A stretch of 64,000 bases of DNA from Belliella calami. GTDB taxonomy: Bacteria; Bacteroidota; Bacteroidia; Cytophagales; Cyclobacteriaceae. The DNA lies in contig NZ_JAKZGS010000002.1 in the NCBI RefSeq assembly GCF_022549695.1, forward strand, positions 124,001-188,000. Direction: 5' to 3'. How positions within the stretch are numbered: the first letter of the stretch is position 1; each line of letters opens with the position of its first letter. Shown here piece by piece: positions 18,324-27,758 of this stretch. The notes beneath the pieces were generated by a model. It was not told where the DNA came from. It saw nothing but the letters and a program-made list of their open reading frames with translations, and did no database searches. Made by a program: the position numbers and the translations under genes.

Positions 18324-18794
18324 TTATTTACGACGAAGTTCCAGTTCAGAAACTCTTCCTGAATTATCCAAACGGATATCGCTGATGAAATTCAAGTTCT
18401 TCTTAGTGTCTTTCAAATAATTAAGATATTTTGAAATTGTCGTAGGCTCATCATAATCTTTAATTCCACTTTCTTCATGAATTACTATAAGTACTGGTGT
18501 TTCTTGATTAGAGAACATACTCAATGCTTCTTGGATTGTACTGTTTGCCGCTTGAACATTGTTGGAATTAGCAACACTATTAAAATAATTCTCTAATTTA
18601 CCTACAGCAACTTCCTCTGCAGAAGGCTGTGGAGTAGATGGTGTTGCTGGAGCTTCTACTTGCTCTACTGGGGCTGGTGGTGGTGTCTCAGCGACTACCT
18701 TCTTTTTGCTTTTACATGCTCCCATTGCCATTAAGCTGAACAGAGCAATAAATACCAATCTGTTTGCAGGTGATTTGAGGATTCTTTTTTTCAT
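18324..18794 (-). CDS. lipoprotein heading the LRR cluster
   Basis: A 156-residue lipoprotein: lipobox MAMGAC, then the charged KSKKK and a proline-rich spacer (ETPPPAPVEQVEAP, TPSTPQPS) that would hold the folded part away from the membrane. The folded part (KLENYFNSVANSNNV to the end) seems to be a small domain with the same layout as the domains in the next gene and the LRR protein. It is the first gene of the four-gene set, so promoter elements should lie just upstream of 18794. No known family was recognised. Confidence 0.78.
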   Translation of the reverse strand: MKKRILKSPANRLVFIALFSLMAMGACKSKKKVVAETPPPAPVEQVEAPATPSTPQPSAEEVAVGKLENYFNSVANSNNVQAANSTIQEALSMFSNQETPVLIVIHEESGIKDYDEPTTISKYLNYLKDTKKNLNFISDIRLDNSGRVSELELRRK

Positions 18795-19000
18795 GTTCTG
18801 AATTATAAGTTTAGATTTTTTTTCTTTTAGAACACCACCAAATACTCAAAAAGCATTCCATAAAACTATTCACATGAAATAATTTTGGATTTATGCTAAT
18901 TTACTCCTTATGATGTCTTAATTAAGGCGCAAATGTATAGGAAAAACTTCACATTTACAGCAAAACTATTTGCGACAAGATCACAATTTTTCTTAAAAAG

Positions 19001-19031
19001 AAAAAGGCCATCTTTAAATAAAAACGGCCTT
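19001..19031 (-). terminator. rho-independent terminator after the thioredoxin gene
   Basis: On the minus strand AAGGCC and GGCCTT form a six-base stem followed by TTTTTC and TTTTT runs, beginning about 20 bp past the thioredoxin stop. Confidence 0.65.
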
Positions 19032-19051
19032 CAGTTTAGTATTGAAACTAT

Positions 19052-20167
19052 TTAATTAAATATTTCTGCAAGCTTATTTTCCAAACTCATACCCCTAAGA
19101 TCTTTTGCTACTATTTTACCATCTGGATCAATCAAGTAGGTCGCAGGGATTGCATTGATTTGGTATTTGGCGGCAGCTTCAGAATTAAAATATTTCAAGT
19201 CCGAAACATGTGTCCAAGTCAATTCATCTTCTGCTATCGCTTTTTCCCATGCCTCCTTTGTTCTATCCAATGAAACGCCAAATACTTCAAAGCCTTTATC
19301 CTTATATTCGTTGTAAAGGCGGACCACATTTGGATTTTCTTCTCTACAAGGTTTACACCAAGCGGCCCAAAAATCTATCAATACATATTTGCCCCTAAGA
19401 TCAGATAGACTCACAATATTACCTTCTGGGTTTGGCAAGGAGATCTCAGGTGCTTCTTGACCTATTGATAGTGCCCTAAGATCTTCCAGTTGAGCCATAA
19501 GGCTAGTAATCATCTTTGTATTTGGATATTTGTCATTCAACTTACCCACCAATTCATCCATGAAAATAAACTCCTGCTTTGGATTCAACATGCCCAAAGC
19601 AAACAGTGAGGCGAAGCTATCTCCCATTTCGTTTATCGTCTCTTTAACTTTATTAGAGTGATTGCCTTCCAAATTCATCGCTTCTTCCTGAATTGATTTG
19701 ATTTTTTCCTGATCTTTGTTTGACATTGCTTCGTAATAAGCATCATTGAGGTTGTTGATTTGATCTTGATAATCTTCTCTCAACTTTTTTACCTTTTGCA
19801 TGTTTTGTGAATCCACAGAACCTTCTATACTTAAGCTTTTTTCATCTTTTACATCATAATTGACTGTAACATCTTGATCATATAAAGCTAACATGATTGA
19901 TCCTTTTTCTTGGATATTGATTTCATAGAAGCCTGGTTCATCAAGTTCCAACTCATATTCAAACTTCCCATTTGAATTTGCTTTGAGTGTATCCACTACT
20001 TCGGTACTATTATCAAGATATTTGATTAAAGTCAAATTGGAAGTTTCAGAATTCTCGATTTTTCCAGAAATCTTTACTTTCCCATCAAATACCTGTTCCT
20101 TTGATTCACAAGAAATCATTGGAGTTGCCAAAATGATAATCAAGAATGTTCTTAAGATATTCATCAT
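19052..20167 (-). CDS. TlpA/ResA-like thioredoxin lipoprotein with DUF4369-type N-domain
   Basis: A membrane-anchored thiol-disulfide protein of the common Bacteroidota type. The lipobox is TPMISC. Residues about 30-110 form a beta-rich DUF4369-like domain, a helical linker follows, and the C-terminal 140 residues are an AhpC/TSA-thioredoxin fold. That fold has the redox centre WAAWCKPCRE and the cis-proline segment AIPATYLIDPDG. Such proteins reduce or isomerise cysteines outside the cytoplasm, for example in cytochrome c maturation. I place the start at ATG 20167; ATG 20164 is also possible. It starts five bases after the gatB stop. Confidence 0.9.
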   Translation of the reverse strand: MMNILRTFLIIILATPMISCESKEQVFDGKVKISGKIENSETSNLTLIKYLDNSTEVVDTLKANSNGKFEYELELDEPGFYEINIQEKGSIMLALYDQDVTVNYDVKDEKSLSIEGSVDSQNMQKVKKLREDYQDQINNLNDAYYEAMSNKDQEKIKSIQEEAMNLEGNHSNKVKETINEMGDSFASLFALGMLNPKQEFIFMDELVGKLNDKYPNTKMITSLMAQLEDLRALSIGQEAPEISLPNPEGNIVSLSDLRGKYVLIDFWAAWCKPCREENPNVVRLYNEYKDKGFEVFGVSLDRTKEAWEKAIAEDELTWTHVSDLKYFNSEAAAKYQINAIPATYLIDPDGKIVAKDLRGMSLENKLAEIFN

Positions 20168-20172
20168 AATAA

Positions 20173-21633
20173 TCAATTTTCAAGTAATTCAGTTAAAATT
20201 TTTGTCGCCACTTTTGGATCAGCTTTTCCTTGGGATTTTTTCATTACCTGTCCCATGAACATGCCCATCAATCCTTTTTTTCCAGACCTATATTCTTCTA
20301 CTTTGGCTGAATTTTCTGCCAATACACTTTCTACAATTGGCTTAAGAGAGCCTTCATCACTTTCTTGGATCAAATTAAGTGCTTGCGCTATTTCCAAAGG
20401 TGTTTTCTCTTTACCCTTTAGCATCTCGGGATACACTTTTTGTGAAGCCACCGAGAAATTTATTTTGCCATCATCTATGATGCCAATCAAATCCGCCAAA
20501 CGTTTGGGAGAAATGGGGAAATCAGAAATATGCAAGGTCAACTCATTGAGATATGATTTCACTGGCCCCATCATCCAATTGGAAGCAGCTTTGTAATTCT
20601 GGGTTGATTCACATAATTCATTGAAATAAAGTGCGATTTCCTTTGAATCAGTCAATACTCCCGCATCATACTCAGGTAGTCCATAAGAGTTGACAAACTT
20701 ATAATGCAACTCCCTAGGCAATGCAGGCATTTCTTTTCTAATTCCCTCTAGCCATTCTTCTGAGACAACAACGGGACTCAAATCAGGCTCTGGGAAATAT
20801 CTATAATCATTCAAGTCTTCTTTGGTACGCATTGATGCAGTAAGACCTGTTGTCGCATCAAATGTCCGAGTTTCAGAAATGATTTCTTCATTGGCTTCAA
20901 TCATATGAATCTGTCTTTCATATTCGTGCTCGATTGCTCTTGCCACATTTCTGAATGAATTCATATTCTTCACTTCAACTTTTTTCCCATATTCAGCCGC
21001 GCCTCTCAATCTTACTGAGATATTAGCATCACAACGCAAAGATCCCTCTTCCATGTTTCCATCACATATATCAAGATATCTTACCAACTTTTTGATCTCC
21101 ACCAAAAATGCATATGCTTCTTCAGAAGACCTGATATCTGGTTCGGATACGATCTCAATAAGTGGTACTCCTGCCCTATTGTAATCTACCAAGGTATCCA
21201 CTTCGCCAGCTAAATGCATTGACTTGCCCGCATCTTCTTCCATGTGGATTCTTGTAAGAGTCACTGATCTTTTAGTACCATCTGGCATCGTCAATGGGAC
21301 TTGCCCTCCAACACAAATAGGATTCTTATCTTGTGTGATCTGATAGCCTTTTGGTAGATCGGGGTAAAAATAATTCTTCCTTGCAAAAATATTCTTTCTG
21401 GTAATTTCAGAATTACAGGCAATTCCCATTTTCACAGCAAACTCCACTGCCGTTTTGTTTACTTTTGGCAAAGTACCTGGGTGACCCAAAGTAACGACCG
21501 ATATATGGGTATTCGGAAGATTTCCAAATTCTGTTGAATCAGTAGTGTACATTTTACTTTTTGTAAGTAACTGCGCATGGACTTCAAGCCCTACTACCAA
21601 TTCATATTTATCTTTTATTTCTGCTGAAAGCAT
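20173..21633 (-). CDS. gatB: Asp-tRNA(Asn)/Glu-tRNA(Gln) amidotransferase subunit B
   Basis: GatB binds misacylated Glu-tRNA(Gln) or Asp-tRNA(Asn) and phosphorylates it before GatA-supplied amidation, the indirect route to Gln- and Asn-tRNA. The 486-residue sequence begins ELVVGLEVHAQLLTKSKM and contains HPGTLPKVN, KNYFYPDLPKGYQI, RAGVPLIEIVSEPD and GSLRCDANISVR. It ends with a helical YqeY-like tail (GLMGMFMGQVMKKSQGKADP). All are classic. gatA and gatC are not in the window. Confidence 0.97.
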   Translation of the reverse strand: MLSAEIKDKYELVVGLEVHAQLLTKSKMYTTDSTEFGNLPNTHISVVTLGHPGTLPKVNKTAVEFAVKMGIACNSEITRKNIFARKNYFYPDLPKGYQITQDKNPICVGGQVPLTMPDGTKRSVTLTRIHMEEDAGKSMHLAGEVDTLVDYNRAGVPLIEIVSEPDIRSSEEAYAFLVEIKKLVRYLDICDGNMEEGSLRCDANISVRLRGAAEYGKKVEVKNMNSFRNVARAIEHEYERQIHMIEANEEIISETRTFDATTGLTASMRTKEDLNDYRYFPEPDLSPVVVSEEWLEGIRKEMPALPRELHYKFVNSYGLPEYDAGVLTDSKEIALYFNELCESTQNYKAASNWMMGPVKSYLNELTLHISDFPISPKRLADLIGIIDDGKINFSVASQKVYPEMLKGKEKTPLEIAQALNLIQESDEGSLKPIVESVLAENSAKVEEYRSGKKGLMGMFMGQVMKKSQGKADPKVATKILTELLEN

Positions 21634-21723
21634 TTCTTATTATTCTTTTTGTAAAAACCGATAATGAAACTCAAAAATGGCTTAGAAAACATCTAAAACC
21701 AAATTAGATTTAAGTAAGTTGAC

Positions 21724-24354
21724 TTAAAGCTGGGAAAACATGATCTTCGCTTTTTCTACAACTGATGGTAAACCCGCCAGATTTTTGCCTCCTGCAGTTG
21801 CAAAGAACGGTTGGCCTCCTCCACCACCTTGGATTTCTTTTGCCAATTCTCGTACTGTATTTCCTGCATTTAGTCCTTTGGAACTTACCAAATCGTCATT
21901 GATTACAACAGCAATCTGTGGCTTGCCATCAATCTCTGCTGCAATCACACAGATCAAATTCTTTATTTCATTCTTCAATTCAAATGCGATCTTTTTCAAA
22001 GCGTCCGCTGAAGGCAAATTGACTGTTGCAAACAATTGATTGGTAACACCGACTGCTTCGACTTGATTCAAAAGTGCATCTTTTATAGCATTGGCTTGCA
22101 GACTATGTAGTCCTTCGATCTCTTTTTTCAATTCGTTTTTTTCTTGAATCAATGATTCAATAGCTTTTTTGACATCTTTTGGACTTTTCAAAAGCTCTTG
22201 GATTTCCTTCACCAAAGTCAGTTGCTCATTAATATAGGATTCTGCTGCATCTGCGGTAATCGCCTCTATCCTTCTTACTCCGGAAGAAATAGATCCTTCA
22301 GAGACAATTTTGAACAAACCTATAACGCCTGTGGAAGCGACATGGCATCCACCACATAGTTCAACAGAAAAATCTTTATCAAATGTGATAATCCTAACAT
22401 ATTCACCATACTTCTCTCCAAACAAAGCTGTAGCACCTTGTTGTTTGGCTGCTTCAATAGGAACATTCCTTTGCTCATACAAAGCTATATTCTCTCTTAT
22501 TTTCGCATTGACAATTGATTCTACTTTAGTGATTTCTTCATCTGTCAATTTTGAGAAATGGGCAAAATCAAATCTAAGCAAACTTTCATTGACCAAAGAT
22601 CCTTTTTGCTGAATGTGGTCACCCAATACCTCCTTCAAAGCTGCTTGAAGCAAGTGGGTCGCTGTATGGTTATTGATCGTGAGTCTTCTTTTTTCAGCGT
22701 TAACTTTGGCTGAAAAAGTCGCAGTTGGATTACTTGGCAGCTTATCTACAAAATGAACAATCAGGTCATTTTCTTTTTTGGTATCGAGAACTTTAATTTT
22801 CTCTGCCTCTGATTCCAAAAATCCCTGATCTCCTACTTGCCCACCACTTTCTGCATAAAACGGCGTTTTATCAAGTACCAATTGATAACGGTCTCCTTTT
22901 TTATCCTTTATCTGTCTGTATTTGACTATTTTGCTGCTTGCTTCCAGATGATCATATCCTATAAACTCAACTCCCTCTTCATCAGATACCATTATCCAAT
23001 CACCCGTCTCTTGCTCAGCAGCTGCTCTTGATCTATTTTTCTGCTTTGCCATTTCTTCGGCAAAACCTTTCTCATCTATTGAAAGACCATTTTCCCTTGC
23101 TATCAGGGAAGTCAAATCAAGTGGAAATCCAAAGGTATCGTACAATTCAAAAGCTGTCTTACCATCGATTACCTTTTCGGATTTTGAAGCCATTTCAACT
23201 TGAATTTGATCAAGAATTTTCAATCCATTGTCCAAAGTTCTCAAGAATGAGGCTTCTTCTTCCTGAATAACTTTAGCGATGAAATCTTGCTGAGCTGCTA
23301 CTTCGGGGAATATTTCACCGAAATTCTCTGCCAAAAGAGGCATCAAATCAAACATAAAAGGTTTTTGGAAACCAAGGAAAGTGTAACCATATCTCACAGC
23401 CCTCCTCAAAATCCTCCTTATCACATATCCTGCCTTATTATTAGAAGGCAATTGCCCATCCGCAATTGTAAATGCTATCGCTCTGATGTGATCTACAATC
23501 ACACGCATTGCGATGTCTATTTTTTCGCTTTCACCATATGTCTTTCCTGATTTTTGCTCAAGAATCTGAATAAATGGTATAAATATATCAGTGTCGTAAT
23601 TTGAAGATTTTTCCTGAATCGCACGCACCAAACGCTCAAAACCCATTCCTGTGTCCACATGCTTTGCAGGCAATTCTTTCAAGGATCCATCACTGAGTCT
23701 GTTGAATTGCATAAAAACCAAATTCCAAATCTCAATTACTTGTGGATGGTCATTGTTTACGAGATCAAATCCACTTTCAGAAGCCCTTTCTTCATCAGAT
23801 CTAAGATCAACGTGGATCTCAGAACAAGGTCCACATGGGCCAGTATCTCCCATTTCCCAGAAATTATCCTTTTTAGAACCGAATATAATCCTATCTTCAG
23901 GAACTATATTTTTCCAAAGATCAAAAGCCTCAATATCTTTGTCCAATCCATCTGAAGTATCACCACCAAAAACAGAGACATACAACCTGTCTTTCGGTAA
24001 TTTGTAAACATCAGTCAATAATTCCCAGGCCCATTCGATCGCTTCTTTTTTGAAATAATCACCAAAAGACCAGTTACCAAGCATTTCAAACATGGTATGG
24101 TGGTAAGTATCCACACCTACTTCCTCTAGGTCATTATGCTTACCTGATACCCTCAGACATTTCTGACTGTTTGCCACCCTTGTAGCTTTGGCTATTTCAT
24201 TTCCAAGAAAATAATCCTTGAACTGATTCATGCCCGCATTGGTGAACATTAAGGTCGGATCGTTCTTGACTACGATCGGTGATGATGGTACAAATTGATG
24301 CTGTTTTGATTGAAAAAATTCAATAAATGTACTTCTGATTTTCTTTGCTTCCAT
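21724..24354 (-). CDS. alaS: alanyl-tRNA synthetase
   Basis: AlaS charges tRNA(Ala) and edits Ser/Gly mischarging. The 876 residues match the bacterial length. The N-terminal class II core begins IRSTFIEFFQSKQHQFVPSS, with NAGMNQFKDYFLG and HTMFEMLGNWSFGDYFK. The editing domain carries zinc ligands in HTATHLLQAAL (near residue 563) and CGGCHVASTG (near 667). A coiled coil and the C-Ala domain with the glycine-rich GGGGGQPFFATAGG follow. It is divergently arranged with the M23 peptidase gene. Confidence 0.98.
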   Translation of the reverse strand: MEAKKIRSTFIEFFQSKQHQFVPSSPIVVKNDPTLMFTNAGMNQFKDYFLGNEIAKATRVANSQKCLRVSGKHNDLEEVGVDTYHHTMFEMLGNWSFGDYFKKEAIEWAWELLTDVYKLPKDRLYVSVFGGDTSDGLDKDIEAFDLWKNIVPEDRIIFGSKKDNFWEMGDTGPCGPCSEIHVDLRSDEERASESGFDLVNNDHPQVIEIWNLVFMQFNRLSDGSLKELPAKHVDTGMGFERLVRAIQEKSSNYDTDIFIPFIQILEQKSGKTYGESEKIDIAMRVIVDHIRAIAFTIADGQLPSNNKAGYVIRRILRRAVRYGYTFLGFQKPFMFDLMPLLAENFGEIFPEVAAQQDFIAKVIQEEEASFLRTLDNGLKILDQIQVEMASKSEKVIDGKTAFELYDTFGFPLDLTSLIARENGLSIDEKGFAEEMAKQKNRSRAAAEQETGDWIMVSDEEGVEFIGYDHLEASSKIVKYRQIKDKKGDRYQLVLDKTPFYAESGGQVGDQGFLESEAEKIKVLDTKKENDLIVHFVDKLPSNPTATFSAKVNAEKRRLTINNHTATHLLQAALKEVLGDHIQQKGSLVNESLLRFDFAHFSKLTDEEITKVESIVNAKIRENIALYEQRNVPIEAAKQQGATALFGEKYGEYVRIITFDKDFSVELCGGCHVASTGVIGLFKIVSEGSISSGVRRIEAITADAAESYINEQLTLVKEIQELLKSPKDVKKAIESLIQEKNELKKEIEGLHSLQANAIKDALLNQVEAVGVTNQLFATVNLPSADALKKIAFELKNEIKNLICVIAAEIDGKPQIAVVINDDLVSSKGLNAGNTVRELAKEIQGGGGGQPFFATAGGKNLAGLPSVVEKAKIMFSQL

Positions 24355-24395
24355 GTAAGCTTTTGACTATGTTCGGATTATAAATTCAAATTTTA

Positions 24396-24403
24396 TATAT
24401 TTG
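24396..24403 (+). promoter_or_regulatory. candidate Bacteroidota -7 element (TAnnTTTG) for the M23 gene
   Basis: TATATTTG matches the consensus exactly. A TTCG, one base from the -33 TTTG box, lies 20 nt upstream at 24372-24375. Transcription would begin about 70 bases before the peptidase ATG. Confidence 0.45.
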
Positions 24404-24478
24404 CACGCTTCCGGTTCGTTATCTCACCCAAGTACGTACAAGGAATGCAAAATTAGAAGATTTACCCTGCAAATTATA

Positions 24479-25456
24479 ATGAGTAGAATAAAATATTACT
24501 ACGATCCAAAAACCTGTAAATATGAAAGATACCAAAAAAGCAAATGGGATGTAGTCCTTAACGCATTGGGGTTCTTTTCTGCTGCTTCAATAATCGCAGT
24601 TGCAATTTTGATCGTATTCAACCTTTATTTCGATAGTCCAAAAGAAATCTTGCTTAAAAATGAAAATAAAGAACTCAAACTTTATTATCAATTGATGGAA
24701 GAGGAAATTGGGATCATGAGTCAAATGCTTGGTGATCTGCAGCAAAGAGATGACAACTTGTATCGTGTTATTTTTGAAACCGAACCAATCCCTACGGAAA
24801 TCAGAAATGCGGGAATAGGTGGCGCTGATAGATTCAAGGATATCAAATCAAAAGGTTTGAAGCAAGAGCAACTCATCATTTCTTTGAAAAGTAAAGTAGA
24901 AAACCTTAAAAGACAATTGTATATACAGAATGTCAGCTATGATGACATTTCAGAAATGGCTTTGAATAAAGAAGAATATTGGGCGTCGATTCCAGCCATT
25001 CAACCAATTGTCAATGAAGAGTTAATCAACTTGGCTTCAGGTTTTGGAAATAGGCTACACCCAATTCTTAAAGTACGAAAGATGCATACAGGTGTGGACT
25101 TTTCTGCACCAAAAGGCACTCCAATCTATGCTACTGGGGATGGAGTGGTTTCAGATGTCAAAACTGTTTTTGGAGGTTATGGAAAATACATAGAAATAGA
25201 CCATGGCTTTGGTTTTGTAAGTAGATACGGCCACATGAACGAATTCAAAGTGAGAAAAGGGCAAAAAGTCAAAAGAGGTGATCTAATCGGTACCGTAGGA
25301 AATACAGGTTCATCTACTGCTCCACATGTCCACTATGAAGTGATCAAAGATGGCGCATTTGTCAATCCAGTCCATTATTTCTTCAAAGACCTAGAACCAA
25401 GCGAGTACGAAAAAATATTGGAATTAGCTTCTAAGGAAAATCAATCCTTGTCTTGA
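24479..25456 (+). CDS. M23 (LytM-type) murein peptidase, membrane-anchored
   Basis: A 325-residue type II membrane protein. A short cytoplasmic N-terminus (MSRIKYYYDPKTCKYERYQ) is followed by one transmembrane helix (about residues 30-50), a coiled-coil region, and the C-terminal LytM domain. The zinc site is complete: HPILKVRKMHTGVDF with H and D, YGHM, and APHVHYEV. Members cleave peptidoglycan cross-bridges or regulate amidases in cell division. I chose ATG 24479, since the upstream frame contains the probable promoter. The gene is monocistronic. Confidence 0.93.
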   Translation: MSRIKYYYDPKTCKYERYQKSKWDVVLNALGFFSAASIIAVAILIVFNLYFDSPKEILLKNENKELKLYYQLMEEEIGIMSQMLGDLQQRDDNLYRVIFETEPIPTEIRNAGIGGADRFKDIKSKGLKQEQLIISLKSKVENLKRQLYIQNVSYDDISEMALNKEEYWASIPAIQPIVNEELINLASGFGNRLHPILKVRKMHTGVDFSAPKGTPIYATGDGVVSDVKTVFGGYGKYIEIDHGFGFVSRYGHMNEFKVRKGQKVKRGDLIGTVGNTGSSTAPHVHYEVIKDGAFVNPVHYFFKDLEPSEYEKILELASKENQSLS

Positions 25457-25477
25457 TATTGGTCGATTTGAATCGAA

Positions 25478-25702
25478 TATAAGATATTGATGGATATTAG
25501 ATATTATGAGTATCCGCAATGTTGCACGTAGGGTAAGAAGTACCTTTATAAGTTGCGGATACTCGTCAGCAGACAACAGCTCACAGTCAACAGAACCACA
25601 CAAATCGTTCATCCAACAACCCATTGTTTGGCTACGTGCAAGAAAGCGGATAGTCATATTAGATATTGATGGATATTGGATATTGAAGGATATTAGATAT
25701 TA
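25478..25702 (+). repeat. GATATT-rich direct repeats flanking element copy A
   Basis: Short segments of the form GATATTGATGGATATTAGAT occur on both sides of the 142-bp element, at about 25485-25505 and 25658-25702. The remainder of the gap to 25915 is AT-rich without a convincing gene. Confidence 0.6.
25511..25652 (+). repeat. 142-bp MITE-like element, copy A
   Basis: The left end TATCCGCAATGTTGCACGTAG (25511-25531) matches the reverse complement of the right end (25632-25652) at 17 of 21 positions; only the four central spacer bases differ. Similarity continues into the flank as ATGA-S before TATCCGC. A reverse-complement copy of the same length is at 62495-62636, and a degenerate one lies near 30165-30301. 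An internal TTGCGGATACTC (25553-25564) also pairs with the left end. There is no transposase. Confidence 0.78.
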
Positions 25703-25915
25703 ATAGTAATTGATAGAATATCCACTTTCACACCAATAGCCAAACAAATTGGCGTGTTTTAAACCAATTGATGCACTGACAATTAATCAACTAATAACGA
25801 ATAACCATTATCCGCAAGATCATTTGTGATAATGATACTTACTGGTGTCATTGAGAATAATCATTTTGGAAATTTAGAAGTTTTGGGTTTAGAATAAATT
25901 AAGAAGCATAAAAAA

Positions 25916-25938
25916 AGAGGAGCTGATTGGTCTCCTCT
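25916..25938. terminator. bidirectional terminator between M23 and the ABC exporter
   Basis: AGAGGAG pairs with CTCCTCT around a 9-nt loop. It is preceded by an A-run and followed by a T-run, so it can serve the minus-strand ABC gene that ends at 25963 and also the plus strand. Confidence 0.75.
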
Positions 25939-25962
25939 ATTTTTTTTGACTATTGAAATTTA

Positions 25963-27714
25963 TCAAATTCTCGCTTGGTAGGTATACAACTGATAGTATC
26001 TACCTTGCTTTTCGATCAATTCATCATGTTTGCCTTGCTCGACTATGTGGCCTTGTTCTATCACCAAAATCTGATCGGCCTGCCTTATCGTACTCAGTCT
26101 ATGTGCGATTACAAATGTGGTTCTTCCTTCCATCAATTCTTTCAAACTTGCCTGAATCAAAGATTCACTTTCTGTGTCCAAGTTTGATGTCGCTTCATCC
26201 AAAACTAAAACACGAGGATCCGCCAATATTGCCCTAGCGATCGCTATCCGTTGTCTCTGACCACCTGAAAGCTTCACCCCTCTCTCACCGATCAGCGTAT
26301 TCAGTCCATCTTCAAACCTATCTGTAAACTCATCAACATGTGCTGCTTTGACTGCCTGAATCAATCGATCATTCGATGCATTTGGTCTTGGAAATAGAAT
26401 GTTTTCCTTGATAGTTCCTTCAAAAAGGAAATCATCTTGAAGTACTACCCCAAGCTGTGATCTATAACTGTCCAATGTGATCTTTTGCATATCCACACCA
26501 TCCACAGTAATCAAACCTGCTTCTGGGTTCAAAAAAGATGCAGCGAGACCAGCTATTGTGGTTTTTCCCGAACCTGAAGTACCTACCAAAGCTGTCACCG
26601 ATCCTGCAGGTGCCTCAAAGGAGATCTCATGCAAGACGTCTTTTCCTTCCTCGTATGCAAAGGACACATTATTGAAACTGATGTTACCGACGATTTTTGG
26701 AAGAGCAATATTTCTTTCACCTGAGGCATTTTCCAAAGGTGAATTCATGATTTCCTCTGTCCTATCCAGCCCTGCAAAAGCCTCTGTAAATTGACTACCA
26801 ATGTTACTCATTTGTAATATCGGCGCTATCATAAATCCTAAGTACAATGTGAATGCTAGAAAATCCCCAAATGTCATTTGCCCATCCATGATCATGTACC
26901 CACCGATTCCCATGATTCCGGCAGAAGCCAAACCCAAAAGAAAAGTCGCTGATGAGGTAACTATACTAGTTGTGGTCAAACTTTGTTTTACATTCAAAAA
27001 CAAGCGCTCCACACCCATTTCAAAACTTTTGATTTCTTGCTCTTCTGCGTTGAATCCCTTGATCACTCTTATCCCACCCAAAGTTTCGGTCAATCTACCT
27101 GTAACTTCTGCATTTATCTTTCCTCTTTCTCTAAAAATTGGTCGGATTTTACCAAAAGCTTTGAGAGAAATAAGTCCAAAAATAATCACAGGAACCAATA
27201 CATAAAGTGTCATCAATGGACTGATGTAAATCAACAAAACCAAGGAAATCACCGCTGTCAATATTCCACCGATCATTTGCGCAAAACCTGTTCCGACTAA
27301 ATTCCTTACACCTTCCACGTCAGTCATGATTCTGGAAACCAATTCACCTGTTTTGGTATTGTCAAAAAACCTTATTGGAAGCTGGATTATATGCCTCTGT
27401 ACTTGAGCTCTCAATTTTGAAATCAAATGCTGAGCTTCCACACTGAGGATTTGTGTCAAAGCATAGGAAGTGACAGCTTGAATGGTAATTGCAATTGTAA
27501 CACCTACTACAAGCCACTTGAGTGTATCGATATTATTTGATGGAATGACATCATCGATAAGAATTTTACTCGCCCCTGGCAAAACTAAGCCTGAGAGTCT
27601 ACTGATAATGATTAGAAAAAGTCCAAAGAACAATTGTTTTCTCCTCGGCCAAATTATTGTTTTGAAAACATGAGACATCGTGACCCTGTTTTCACCTCTT
27701 TTTGATTTTGACAT
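25963..27714 (-). CDS. ABC exporter, fused permease and ATPase (MsbA/BmrA type)
   Basis: A 583-residue half-transporter of the lipid or drug exporter type. The N-terminal six-helix domain (residues about 20-310) is followed by a complete ATPase. Walker A is GTSGSGKTT, the Q-loop lies in VVLQDDFLFEGTI, the signature is LSGGQRQR, Walker B is VLVLDEATSNLD, and the switch histidine is in VIAHRLSTI. It is expected to work as a homodimer in the inner membrane, flipping lipids or amphiphiles; the substrate is unknown. It is monocistronic with its own terminator. Confidence 0.93.
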   Translation of the reverse strand: MSKSKRGENRVTMSHVFKTIIWPRRKQLFFGLFLIIISRLSGLVLPGASKILIDDVIPSNNIDTLKWLVVGVTIAITIQAVTSYALTQILSVEAQHLISKLRAQVQRHIIQLPIRFFDNTKTGELVSRIMTDVEGVRNLVGTGFAQMIGGILTAVISLVLLIYISPLMTLYVLVPVIIFGLISLKAFGKIRPIFRERGKINAEVTGRLTETLGGIRVIKGFNAEEQEIKSFEMGVERLFLNVKQSLTTTSIVTSSATFLLGLASAGIMGIGGYMIMDGQMTFGDFLAFTLYLGFMIAPILQMSNIGSQFTEAFAGLDRTEEIMNSPLENASGERNIALPKIVGNISFNNVSFAYEEGKDVLHEISFEAPAGSVTALVGTSGSGKTTIAGLAASFLNPEAGLITVDGVDMQKITLDSYRSQLGVVLQDDFLFEGTIKENILFPRPNASNDRLIQAVKAAHVDEFTDRFEDGLNTLIGERGVKLSGGQRQRIAIARAILADPRVLVLDEATSNLDTESESLIQASLKELMEGRTTFVIAHRLSTIRQADQILVIEQGHIVEQGKHDELIEKQGRYYQLYTYQARI

Positions 27715-27758
27715 TTTTAAAATTAAAATTTGATAAAATTTCTATCCATAAATTTATT

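Noticed and set aside
20168-20176. TTG start for the thioredoxin gene
   Set aside because: Two ATG codons lie just downstream and give a normal lipoprotein signal.
25506-25703. 65-residue open frame on the plus strand
   Set aside because: It lies almost wholly inside the 142-bp inverted-repeat element, with no domain or leader, so the frame is a by-product of the repeat.
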